64,000 bases of DNA from Pyrocephalus nanus (lineage: Eukaryota; Chordata; Aves; Passeriformes; Tyrannidae), in assembly GCA_038380795.1 (NCBI GenBank), contig CM076266.1, positions 45,406,425 through 45,470,424 on the forward strand. Reading direction: 5' to 3'. The notes under the pieces were generated by a model that was not told the DNA's origin, ran no database searches, and saw only the letters and a list, made by a program, of their open reading frames with translations. Positions within the stretch are counted from its first letter, which is position 1; each line of letters starts with the position of its first letter. The position numbers and the translations under genes are program-made. Of this stretch, positions 25,961 to 37,140 are shown piece after piece.

Positions 25961-25980
25961 TATAAAGGGGGGGGGGGGGG
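25961..25980 (+). promoter_or_regulatory. LTR TATA box followed by G14
   Basis: TATAAA is followed immediately by 14 consecutive G, at the expected U3 position about 120 bp before the AATAAA signal. This is the likely LTR core promoter. The G run length is error-prone in sequencing and may vary. Confidence 0.6.
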
Positions 25981-26082
25981 AGGAGTATTTCTGTAAATAT
26001 ATAACACTTTAACTTAAATAGAAATTGTTGTAGATATAATTCTTTAGTTTTTTAATTTATTAGTAGTTCTTGTTTTATTAGT

Positions 26083-26088
26083 AATAAA
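26083..26088 (+). terminator. LTR poly(A) signal AATAAA
   Basis: AATAAA lies in a T-rich R region 116 bp from the LTR end. Together with the TATA box it sets the plus orientation of the LTR. Confidence 0.65.
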
Positions 26089-26204
26089 TGTTTATACTAT
26101 TTTCCCCAAATCCTGTCTCTCTTTTGTCTGCAAAAACCTTCTCTCAACTAGTAGTAATTGTGTGGGGGGTGGAAAGCAAATTAAGACAAGGCAAAACCAC
26201 GACA

Positions 26205-26209
26205 CTTAC
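26205..26209. repeat. Target-site duplication, right copy (CTTAC)
   Basis: Identical to 24759-24763 and directly after the terminal CA of the LTR. Confidence 0.9.
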
Positions 26210-27085
26210 TTAGTGAGGTGGGAGTGTTGATCTGCTGGGGGGTAGGAAGGCTCTGTAGAGGGATCTGAACAGGATGGATCTGAGATGTGCTGAGGCTAAT
26301 GGTATGAGGTTCAACAACACCAAATCTTGGGTCCTACACTTCGACCACAACAAACCCTTGCAGCACTATAGACTGGTGGCAGAGTGATTGGAAAGCAGCA
26401 CAGTAGAAAAGGGCCTGGAAGTGCTAATTGACAGCAGGCTGAACATGAGCCAGCAGCTTGCCCAGGTCATCAAGAAGGCCAGTGGCATCCTGGCCTGTCT
26501 CAGAAATACTGTGACCAGCAGGACTAGGGAAGTGATTCTCCCCCTGTATTCAGCAGTAGTGAGGCCACACTTGGAGTCCTGTGTCCAGTTCTGGGCCCCT
26601 CATTTCAGGAAAGACACTGAGGTGATGGAGTGTGTCTAGAGAAGGGCAACAGAACTGGTGAGGGGTCTAGAGAGTAAGTCATATGAGTGGCAGCTGAGGC
26701 AGCTGCAGTTGTTTAGCCTGGAGAAAAGGAGACTGAGGGGAGAACTCATAGCTTTCTACAACTATCTGAAAGGAGGTTGTAGCCAGGTGAGGGTCAGCTT
26801 CCTCTCCCAGGCAGCTAGGACAAGAGGAAATGGCTTCAAGTTGTTACAGGGAATGTTAGGCTGGACATCGAGAAGAACTTCTTCGTAGAAGGACTTGTCA
26901 AGCATTAAAACAAACTTCCCAGGGAAGTGGTGGTGTCACCATCCCTGTTTAAGAAATGACTGGATGTGGCACTTCGTGCTATAATTTATTTGACAAGGTG
27001 GTGTTTGGTTAAAAGGTTGGACTTGGTGATCTTGGAGATCTTTTCTGACCTTAATGATTCTATAACTCAATTGTTTATGATTCTA
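26205..27085 (+). mobile_element. CR1 LINE copy B, right part after the LTR
   Basis: CR1 ORF2 resumes with GTGGGAGTGTTGATCTGCTGG and GGGATCTGAACAGGATGGATC, and runs through the conserved C-terminal segment (26388-26639, again ending at TAG where CAG is expected). The 3' UTR ends in CTTAATGATTCTATAACTC. Unlike copy A it keeps the stretch between the reverse-transcriptase block and the GAGGCTAAT block. Several stops mark it as inactive. 26329-26668 is almost the same as 19501-19840 in copy A, while the DNA on both sides is clearly more diverged. Confidence 0.92.
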
Positions 27086-30000
27086 AATCACGACAAAGGC
27101 TTAAAAAGTCACTCTTTGAGGCCTGAATAGCAAATCATGCCCAAAATACTGTAGGAAGACCTTGATGCTCTCTTCTTAGGAGTGTATATATAAGTTGAAA
27201 GGAATTCAGAAAGGAGCATCAAGAGTTATGCTGCTGCTGTAGCTTTACTCATAAAAAACCAAAATGTTCTAATATAAAACCAGCAACTTTTAAATAATCA
27301 AGGAACATAACCATCAGAGCAGACCAGACACTACCAGGAAGAAAGGCTTTATAGATGAGTCAGCAAGATGAATTAAAAATTTAACTTCTGAACAGGAGAC
27401 CTATTTGGTTATGTGAACAAATGACTCAGAAGTCCATGTGACAGACAACTTAAACTACACCAGGGGGAAAAAAAAAAGACAAAAACCAAACAAACCCAAA
27501 ACAAAAATAAAGAAAAAACCCCATGCCTTTGAAGAAGGATTTGGCAAAAGGAAAACATGGACGGAATAATATGTACATTATGTATCAGTGTTCATTTTTC
27601 TTTATCAGAAGAGTAATATTAATGGCAATATAAAATACAGTATGCAACACAATAATAAAGAATAATGAATCCAAGAGATTTTCCCTTGTTCATGTAATAT
27701 TTCTTTTCTTAAGTAACTACTGAAAAACAAAACCTGTTTTTTAAGGAGTCCTGTTATGTTGTCTTTGACAAAATATGTATTAAAATATTAGGCAATCTTT
27801 ATGTTGCTTTTTGCAATCTATAGTGAAGGCAGCACTTTACAAACTTACAGCAACAATTAGGAACAGCAGGAGACAGTGGGTACTTTGGTAAACATATTAA
27901 GAAGAAAGTAGGAAAAAACAGAATAAATAAGAAGAAGCAAATTTACCTAAGATTTTTTGGAATAAGAAAAGAGAGAACAAACGGGGAAATGTGGAAGCAA
28001 ATCTCTAAGGTGTCAAATGATCTTTAAAAAAGTTACAACACAAATATTCACAAAATTAAAAAAAAATAGCTTAAGGATGACTGTCAGAGAAATATCAACA
28101 GACAAATGTGGAAGGAGAATGAGAAACAGGTCAAGTAGAATATAATTAAAAAAACGTATTAAGAAGAGATAGTAAAAGATAATGTCAAAGAACACCTAAA
28201 AGGAAGAGAAAACTGTCCAGACAGAATGCAGTTGCAATGTTACTGTATCATCTGATGTTTCCTTCACTGTATTAAGCAAAACACTTTTGAAATGATGGCA
28301 TAAAAAAGTGCCAATCTGCAACTTAGAATCCATTCTGTAAATGGATGGATCAAATCCAATCTCTAATGAGAATCCACTGATAAACGTTTTCTTGATCACC
28401 CATCTGTCCTCTGAGAAAAACTAAAATTTATTTGTCACATATACAGCATGTTAGGTAGATGCTTTGCTGAAAGAAAAAAAAATCACATAAAGAGGAATTT
28501 GAGAGAGAAAATTGAAAGCAACTAGGTTGGATAAAAGGAACTTCTTATTGGTTTTATTTTTCCTTAAATGCAAGGATTTCATCCAATACTTAATGCCACT
28601 ATACCTTATAATTGGAGAGTCCTATTGAAATAATTCTTTTGCTTCTTCTCATAAAAGTGGGTTTTGACTTGGTTGGTTTCAGATCAAACTGGACATGTGC
28701 CACTGACAAATTAGTGCTAATGAACTCATCCACTATCTCTGAATTTTTAGCACATTTTATGAAAAGCTCAACAGGCATCAATCAGGCAACATAGCAGTAA
28801 TTCATTACTCCAATGATTTCTTTCTCAAAGGACTAGCAAATTCAAAAAAATATTGGAAGACTCAGAAATACCTCCCACATTAGCAATCCTTGCTTGTTGA
28901 TAACTGAAGATAAACCAGAATGCTTGGATCTCTTTTCATTGTTATTAGACTTGTTTACAAAGTGATGTGACTTCAAGTTTCTAACACATGTAGCTTGATT
29001 TCATGGAGGACACAGTTCTCTGAAGCACTTACAGTTCTACAATTAATGTCCTGTTTTGTCTAAGTAACCATTAACTTTCATCAGCATTACTGCATACTGC
29101 AGATACGTGTTACAGATACTTCTACTGTAGGATCAGCTGAATTCAGAAGTATAGATTAGGGCTCATTTCCCTCTCATCATGGATGGGGAATTCAAATTTG
29201 CCTTTGGACAAAGAAGACAAAAGAAGTACGGGATGTTCATTAAGAACAACCAACAACCTCCTTATGCAGCAGAACGTACCTGCCAAATGAGGCAGCAGTC
29301 AAGAAATAATTTTTTCTACTATCTTCCCTTCTTCCATCTTACTTGCAGCAACTGATGACTGAGTCTCCTATTCTGAGCACTAAGAGTAGCTAACATGTCA
29401 AGGTAGAGTGGCCCAATTTCACACTGAACTAGCACTGTCCTTACTAAAGCTGTAGGTTTCAGTGGTATTTTTCCTACTAGACCATTAGTCATTTTTCAGT
29501 ACAGGTGGGTAGGAAAAGATTTCCTACTGCATAAGAATTCATTTGCCTTCATTCCAAATCAAGATAAAAAATTAAATCATCCAAACTTTCATGAATTGTT
29601 CAAGCAGAATGTATTTCTACTGTACAGGCCATTAAGTTTTGTTTTGATCCATTTTGAGCCATTACACTATTTAAATAACATCCAGTTTTCAAATAAAGAA
29701 ACAAAAAGTTGTTTTTCAACTAAGAATTTCCTTTATTTGTAATGTTCCACATGTCCCACAAACTGTTTTGTTTGATAGGACAGTATTTCCCCTACAAGGA
29801 AGAATAAGAACATTTTTTGGCTCACTGCTTCTTAGACCACTGCCCATTTACTTTCATCTGCACTAGGGTAAATACTTTCTTGGTGTCAGTCTGCAAAATC
29901 ATTTCTGGAATATTTGTTGAATTTAGTGTGGTTCATTACTGTTAAATTTAGTGTTGTTAGTATCTGCAAAGATTATGTGCAAATGAGAGCATCTGTAATT

Positions 30001-33000
30001 CTAATGCTCATAATTTAGCCCTGTTTTATGCTGTTAACCAGACTTATTAGCATTTTTAACTTAGAAAATTATTTGTTGAATAGAAAGCATTACAAACGAT
30101 GATCACTATTGGGTATAATAAAAAATTCCCAATTTGATAGAATTAGTTGAGTAATGATGTTCAATTTCCTTGTAGTGTAGCTTTGGGTACAAAATTGCCA
30201 GAGAATGGAATAATACTCTGCTCCAACAGTACATATCCAGTGAACGTTATAGCATCTGAATATTTGTCACCATAACACAGGGTCTTTCAAAACAAATAAC
30301 TTGGGGAAAAGTTTGAGTGCTTGACTACAGAATCACTGGCACTGTTTCAGACTTCCTGTGTGTAAATACTGAACTAAAAAGATGAATTGTACATTTAGAT
30401 GTACTTGAAGTTCTAGAATTTATTCTAAGCCAATGGGAAAAAGGAACAACATGAAAGAATAGAAATGTTTGGGTTTATAGTTTCCTTCCTTAAAAGTCAG
30501 CATGATATTTTTTTTTTTTTTTTTAATGGCTGTTGAATTGAATAAATAGGAGAGAAACTAATAATAATACAGATTTGTTAAGAAATGCTATTGTCAGGCT
30601 GATGCACTTTTCGGTATTCACAGAAATAACTAAGCAGTACCTGTTCGTATGTCTGAGACTGATTAGAGAAACTTTGAAAGTACTGAAGCCAGTGAGGAAT
30701 CCCCATAATGTTGATATCTCTGTAGGCTTTTTAGGGTTTCATCCTGAAATACTAGTTATGGATATTCTTTTCCCACATGTAGAGTGTTAATTTTGAGCAT
30801 AATCCAGATCCAATTCTCCTTGTACTATCACATGAAATGGAAAAAATTCAATTCTCCATGTTGATATTCAAAATCAAGTCACTACATTCAATAGCTACAG
30901 ACCATACAAGAGTAAATTGCAAGCTCATTCCACACCTTGATAATAATTGTTGCTTAGCTCTATTGTTCAATTTTTTAATACATTTTATGATTAAGATATT
31001 TATTTGGGTCATAAATTTGCATTTATAATCAGTTTATGTATTTGCAATTGCCATGTTACTTCCGAACAGTTCCTAAGACTTTTCTCATACATAAAAGTGC
31101 ATCAAATCCTCATAAATTGTGCAAAAAGGAACCCAAGGATGGAGATAAATCACCTGATGATTGTCACCTCTTTTCGTGGACTCTGAAGGCAATGCTGATG
31201 ACTATCTAAGACTAGGTATCACAGCTCCATATGGTCTGTGAGGTAAATGAATCCTATTTGAAATGTTTAACTTAAATCTTTTTCTTCTTAAAAATCTTGA
31301 TCTTTTTTACTAAATTTCTCACAGGAAAATTTTTCTAATAATACCAAATTTTATACTGAATCTGCATTGCAGGGAATAGAACAGAAAAAAATAATTTCAT
31401 TTTAGTTCAGTTTCACCAAATGTCTTCTGGAATGATTACTGTTACTACTTTCTGGAATGATTACTGTTACTGCTTTCTTCCTGCACAAATCCTTCGGTAT
31501 AATTTTTTTCAATATAAAAATATATATTTCAAAGTGGAAAATAAATTTAGAATAAAAACCTAAACATTGATTTAGAAAAACTAAATTTCAGAAGTTTTCT
31601 GCATTTTCATTTCCTCCTTTCAAAATAATATTTTATTAAAAAAATGAAGTTTTGTATGAAATATATTTTGATTAAATAGAATGTTCAAGTGCATCTTTTG
31701 GGCAGACATGAATTACTATTGATGTTTTACACATGATGGTTTCTTTGCTGTAAGCTCATTAGCCAAACCCCAGAGATCAAAAAGACACACTAAATACCTT
31801 AAACCCTGAAAGGAACACTCAAATTCTTGAATTTACAATCAGGTAGCACTGTGGAGTTAGGATTTTTAAATGTATGAAATTTCCCTTGATTGCATACATA
31901 AAATACCATTTTTTGAGAATGCAGATGCATAACATATAGTTTAGTTTGTTATACTAAATACATAGATTTTTAAAAAACAAACCTCCTAAAATATTTATGC
32001 AGTTCTAGTTTATTCAGCATAAAGGCCAGAACCCAAGATACAGAAAAAAATGTAAAATATAGACAGACTGAATAACCTTCTAAAAAACTTAGTTGATCTG
32101 TGTTTTTGTTCTGGTTAGATATATTTTTTTAGGGATTATATAAATAACAGCTCAGAATTGGAAAAGGAATGAGTTTCTCATTATAAGAGAAACACACAGT
32201 ATTTTGCAAGGTAAATATAACTTTCCTGCTTTTCTTCTGAGTAAGGATTAGGCATATTTTGATTTATTCTTTAATATGCATTGAAATCTGGTATTGCTTT
32301 TTCAAAAATGCAAAATACTACTGTTTCATGTTCATCTGTTGTAGCTTGCCAGTCATGCAGGTAAATGGGGATACAGTTTTGTTACCGCAGACCCAATGAA
32401 ATTCTTGAAATTACACAGACCCTATCCGAGATCCTGAACATAAAATACTTTATAGTATTTACATATTGTCATCTAAGATGAAATTAGTTAAGCTTAATTC
32501 ATTTAAGACTCGGCTGAAAAATGTTGACTCGTATTATATTGACTCTATTCATCAACCCTCAGCCCTGTTGAGACAAAGTATCTGATTCAGATAAACTTTT
32601 AGGAAGTCTTAAGCATGTTGCATTCTCATCTACTGTTTTTCATCAAGACTTTATTTTGTTCAGGCTTTAACTAATTTCATCCATTCTCTCTCTTTTGAAT
32701 GTTTTCTAAAACAGTCTTTTATATCAATAATAACTTTCATATCAATATTAATGGTTTATTGAAAAACAGAATTAAACATCTTTTCTCTTCCTCCATAGTC
32801 TCCTTAGACCATCTCATGTTAAACAGCATATCTGAACCAGTACAATTAATCATCTCCTCTTCACTCTTATTACAAAACAGAAAAGACTTCCACCCAAAAC
32901 GTGCTAAAAAGAGAGTGCTTTGCAGAACACACATCAAAAGTCAATTCCTCAGCAGTGTCTGGCTGGAGAGCTGAAAGATCTATCATTACAAAGCCAAGTA

Positions 33001-33009
33001 CTTTCACAG
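27086..33009. other. AT-rich non-coding stretch, no gene seen
   Basis: No exon or repeat family was recognised. It contains an A-rich patch at 27465-27520, a T17 run at 30508-30524 and a 25-bp tandem duplication at 31425-31474. Open frames are all under about 92 codons and do not resemble known proteins. Confidence 0.65.
31425..31474. repeat. 25-bp tandem duplication
   Basis: TTCTGGAATGATTACTGTTAC occurs twice with a period of 25 bp (31425 and 31450). It is a simple, recent-looking local duplication by slippage. Confidence 0.85.
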
Positions 33010-33572
33010 ACTCACAAAATCATAGAATATGCCAAGTTGGAAGGATCATCGAGTCCAACTCCTGGCCTTGCACTCAATCCCACGAGTCACACCATGTCTC
33101 TGAGAGTATCATCCAAATGCTTCTTGAACTCTGTCAGGCTTGGTGCTGTGACCACTTCCCTGGGAAGTCTGTTCCAGCATCCAGCCACCTTCAGGTTAAA
33201 GAAGCTCTTTCTAATATCCAACCTAAACCTCCCCTGACACAACTTCAGGCCATTCCCATAGGTCCTGTCACTGGTCACCACAGAGAAGAGATCAGTGCCT
33301 GCCCCTCCTCTTCCCCTCACAAGGAAGTTGTAACTGCAATGAGATCTCCCCTCAGTCTCCTCTTCTCTAGGCTGAACACACCAAATGACCTCAGCCTCTC
33401 CTTATATGGCTTCTCCTCAAGGCCCTTCACCATCCTTGTGGCCCTCCTTTGGACTGTCTCTAACAGCTTAATATCTTTCTTATGTTGTGGTGCCTAAACC
33501 TGCACACAGTAATCAAGGTGAGGCCACACCAATGCAGAGCAGAGCAAGAAAATCACCTGCCTTGACTGACTG
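33010..33572 (-). mobile_element. CR1 LINE, 3' fragment, minus strand
   Basis: The plus strand starts with CTCACAAAATCATAGAATATG (CR1 tail complement). It continues with GGATCATCGAGTCCAACTCC, CTTCCCTGGGAAGTCTGTTCC, CCTGACACAACTTCAGGCCA and GGCCCTCCTTTGGACTGTC. A minus-strand frame (33087-33320) still reads as the CR1 ORF2 C-terminus. It is 5'-truncated, and it looks less mutated than the copy at 16.3 kb. Confidence 0.92.
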
Positions 33573-36049
33573 ATACTTCTCTTATTGTTACATAAACAGG
33601 TTCCATCTTAAATACATCTCCTATCCAAGGATACAGCATCACAGCAGAGTCCATACAGAACCTGGTAAGCAACAGACTGAATGATATTAACCTTCACTTA
33701 ACCATATTAAGAAATTAGAGTAGGAAGAATTCCAAATTCTCTTGCTATGAATTAACACCTTGCTTATTACATACAGACCTCCCTCCAGCCTTTCTCAGCT
33801 ATAACCTAGTAAGTCTTAATCAGTCCTTTCTTCTGTATCTTTTTTACTTCATTCACTTATAACCAATCTTTGAGCAATTATTTTAATTTAAATAGTCAAA
33901 GCATTCTTTCTTGTGTTTATCTTTGCAGCAATTGATCCATGTTGCTAAGTAACTTTTTAAAAAAATTGCAATTCAGTCTCAGTAGTGTGTTAGGTTCTGA
34001 ATCAGAAAGGATAATTTTCTCCTCAGAAGTGCAGTTATTTTGAGGTTATTCACTTGGCACACCTATAATATTCACCTTTGACCGTCTAGAGTCAAGATAC
34101 CTCAGCTTACAACACTATCTCTATTATTTTTTAAGATTACAATATTAGTGAGTCAAGGAATGCTTTGTACTTGATAGTAGATCGTCTTGATGATGGGAAA
34201 TGTAAAGGTCATTTAATCACAAGAAATCAACAAACACTTACAGGTTAAGGCAAGTTCTGAGTAAATCTGAGGAACAGTTGTTTGGAAAATTCCAACTGTC
34301 AGTCTGTTAGAAATTTATTTTCATTTTTAATCATTATATGACTTTTTTCTGTCTAATGATGGCAGCTTATTTAATACAGAAGTTACTAGCTAGTCATAAA
34401 AACGTATATTGAGTTTCTTAACATATACTGAGATTTATTTTTTTTAGGACATCAAGCACTGTTCTTCTTCATGGTTTTGATTTATTGCAATGCAATGGCA
34501 TTGTAATAGAATAAACAAACAAACAAACAAACAAAACCAAAACAAAACCAAACCAACAAATTCAGACTTTTTGCTGTAAACAAGCAAACTACTTTACACC
34601 ACTGATAGTTCACACAGCTGCAGATACAGTGGAACACATGCACTGCTAATACATATTTTTCTGTTGACAGCACATAACATGGACTTAGTAGAATTTAACC
34701 AAATTCAGACAGAGGGATTTGGCCAAGGTCACTGAGTACCAAAGGTATCTAAGTTAATTAATTTATTATGCTTTAAACAGTATTTGGAAAAGATTCATTT
34801 ATCCTATGAAAACCAACCTCACATAATACAACCCTTTGTGTTACCTATTTTCCTCAGTTCAGCCAAGACACTGAAAAACCATTGAAGTGTACAGCTTCTT
34901 GTACTCACTGTACACAGAACCGAATGAGATACAGCCTCTTTTCTTTCCTATCCATCCATTTTGATCCTTTAGCTACAAATGCAACTAATGAAATCATTTT
35001 TCTAGCCTGGGAATGATTTTTCAGACAAAGCTTCCAGATCAAGAGCAAAGATTTCAAAATCAAAAATTTTTTTTTCCTTCTTCTGTTTAAGGTATCAATT
35101 CTGAAAGACTTGTGTGGGAATTAATCTGGAAATTCTGCTGATAGATGCGATAAAATAGAATACATCTTGCCCACCTGCAAGTACATTGGATCAACAGTGC
35201 TGACAAGATAAACGTGTTTCTGTCACTAAGCTAGACATGATGTTCATAAGACACATAAGAAATAGACCTCTTTGGGATATAAATACCAGTGCATAAAGTT
35301 GATTTTTCTGACTGCATTCCTTGGAAAGGTTTCCTCCTCAAGAGTTATCATTACCAGGTGAGTGTATGTTTTTCCTAAAGTAGGCCAATAAGTATTTTGT
35401 ATTCACACTTTGGTAAGTTTTCTATTGGTCCACCTGAATACAACAGGGAAAACAGAGTTCTGGTAAATATAAAAAAGTCTTCATTACAAATTAGACTTGC
35501 TTTTAGTAAAAAAAAATTTAAAAATTGCCAAAATATTCATGATGAAAAGTGAGCAAAATCAGTTTCAAAAGAAATATGGAGATTTTGAGAATTAATTTCT
35601 TCTTTTGAACATAAAAGATACAGCCTATTATTTCATAAAATAAATATTTTCTGTTTTGATTCAAAAGTAATTTTTCAGATTTGTTGAAAAGATCTCGTTT
35701 TTTATTGGGAAAATCATAGTGATGCCTACTGGCTACATGCCTGGAAGACTTGTGAATTAATCTTTTTACCTTCAGGATGACAGAAAAATTGACAAGAGTG
35801 TTTTAGGCACCTCTATGAAAACAGGGAAGAAGAGTAAAGATACTATTTGCCAGTCCTAGCATTAAAGTCAACACATTCTTGACTCGGGGAGGTTCACTTA
35901 ATTTGATCTATAGCCAATTAATATAAGCTTTAAATTCCTGATTGTCTTCATATTCCCCCTTCAATAGTCAATTAATAGTCAGTTAGGATGCTGTCTAATG
36001 GTTTCCTTTTGCTAGTGCACGTTTCTTCCTATTGTCCCCCATGGCTCCT
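33573..36049. other. AT-rich non-coding stretch, no gene seen
   Basis: Nothing recognised apart from a CAAA-type microsatellite at 34512-34557. Confidence 0.65.
34512..34557. repeat. (AAAC)n microsatellite with A/C-rich extension
   Basis: About five perfect AAAC units pass into degenerate AAACCAAAAC units. Confidence 0.85.
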
Positions 36050-36440
36050 GGTTTCTTTCTCCTCCTCTGTTCCAGCATGAGCTGTCTGTGGGTGACAGTG
36101 TTTGTGGGCTGCCCATGTCAGTGCCCCAGTCTGGACAACCCACTCACAGGGGACAGTCCCTCAGGGCACAGACCCTGACAGGGTGCACCTCTCCAGCTAC
36201 AACTCCAGCCATGGCTCTTTCCACCTCTCCTCTGCTTTCTCCTCCATTTTCTCTTGAAATATTCCAGTCTGAATACACACCCATTTATAAACTAAATATA
36301 ATGACAAATTCAATATACTTGAATTCTAAACTCAACTTTTGCTCTCAGATAACAGGGATTGATTTCGTTCAGTGTACACAGTCACAGAGCACATCTCCAT
36401 CCCTCACCCCTGGAGACAAGAGTGTTGGGGTTAAGATTAC
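36050..36440. other. GC-rich stretch with possible LTR similarity
   Basis: The stretch is C/T-rich with TGTTCCAGCATGAGC, GGGCTGC and GTCCCTCAGGGCACAGACCC blocks, reminiscent of avian ERVL LTR sequence such as that near 43.4 kb. The similarity is weak, by eye only, and no LTR ends were found. The 120-codon plus-strand frame here has no recognisable domain. Confidence 0.3.
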
Positions 36441-36480
36441 CATAGTTTGAACAAGCACTGTTCACAACCTTCCCCTTCAT

Positions 36481-37140
36481 CCTCTGCAAAATGCCAGACC
36501 CAGGAGTTTACAAGAGTTCGAACACGTCCACTGGCATCAGCCCTTGGCTCCCCTATGGATGCGGGCGGTGCCCTGGGAAGCCCGTGGGGCACCTGCGAAT
36601 GCCCCCACCAGCCACCCATCGCTGTGGGGAGGGCTGTCAGCCCGTCCCCCACGACCGCCCTCAGCTGATGGGTCCCAATCCCGGTGGATGGCGGTGGGAG
36701 CGGACAGCGAGCCCCAGGCATCTACGGCAGCGCCCCCCGACCTCTCAGGGTCTCGCAGCCCCCAGGCTGGTTCTGCCGAGTTTCGCAGCCCGTCCTAGTC
36801 CCCGGCCGGCACCGCCCACTGATACTAGCTCCAGCAAACTTCCAGCACTTAAGCTTCCTGCTGATTAATAAACTTTTTAATTCTCGAATCCCGTACTGGG
36901 GAAACATCGTTTCTCCCGCTTCCAGAGGCTCCACTTCAGTCATTTCCCCATCCCTCACTCCCACCCCAGGCTACGCTCCCACCCTCCCCTCCGCAGCCTT
37001 GCGGTGAGGGAGGCAGGCGCAGCAGAAGGGCGACTATGTGCGATGTCTTTCTGTCCCTCGCTCTGTCACCTCCGGGACTCCCAGCTTCTCACTGCTCTTC
37101 TGCCCTGGCGCGGCTCCCCGTCCCTAAGGCACCCTTCTTC
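36481..37140. promoter_or_regulatory. CpG-rich island, candidate promoter
   Basis: By hand count there are about 40 CpGs in 660 bp, with GC content near 60% and an observed/expected ratio around 0.65, against AT-rich, CpG-poor DNA for tens of kb on each side. It includes dense C runs and CCCGGCCGGCACCGCCC. A plus-strand GCG/GTGAGG site near 37005 and a GG/GTAAGG site near 37237 could serve as splice donors. An AATAAA lies at 36867-36872. Overlapping frames of about 70-125 codons in several frames are what GC-rich DNA gives by chance. It may be a non-coding-RNA or alternative first-exon promoter, or a GC-rich LTR; I cannot decide. Confidence 0.45.

Larger units (their letters stand above)
24764..26204 (+). 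mobile_element. Solo ERV LTR, 1,441 bp, inserted in CR1 copy B
   Basis: The element begins TGTCGTGGTTTTGCC and ends with its exact reverse complement, GGCAAAACCACGACA, giving perfect 15-bp inverted termini of the TG...CA type and a CTTAC duplication on both sides. There is no internal retroviral region, so it is a solo LTR left by recombination between two LTRs. On the plus strand it has a CCAATCAA box near 24838, a TATAAA box at 25961-25966 followed by 14 G, and an AATAAA poly(A) signal at 26083-26088. U3 is therefore about 1.2 kb, which is long. Three tandem repeats lie at 25394-25610. The longest open frame in the window (minus strand, 25072-25743) runs antisense through it and is not considered a gene. 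Intact termini and duplication suggest a fairly recent insertion. The family name is not assigned. Confidence 0.93.

Noticed and set aside
36088..36868. Open frames of 120 and 125 codons in the GC-rich region
   Set aside because: Several overlapping frames on both strands in GC-rich DNA, with no conserved domain. These are expected by chance where stops are rare.
36878..36890. TTCTCGAATCCCG as a tRNA T-arm remnant
   Set aside because: No matching acceptor, D or anticodon arms around it.
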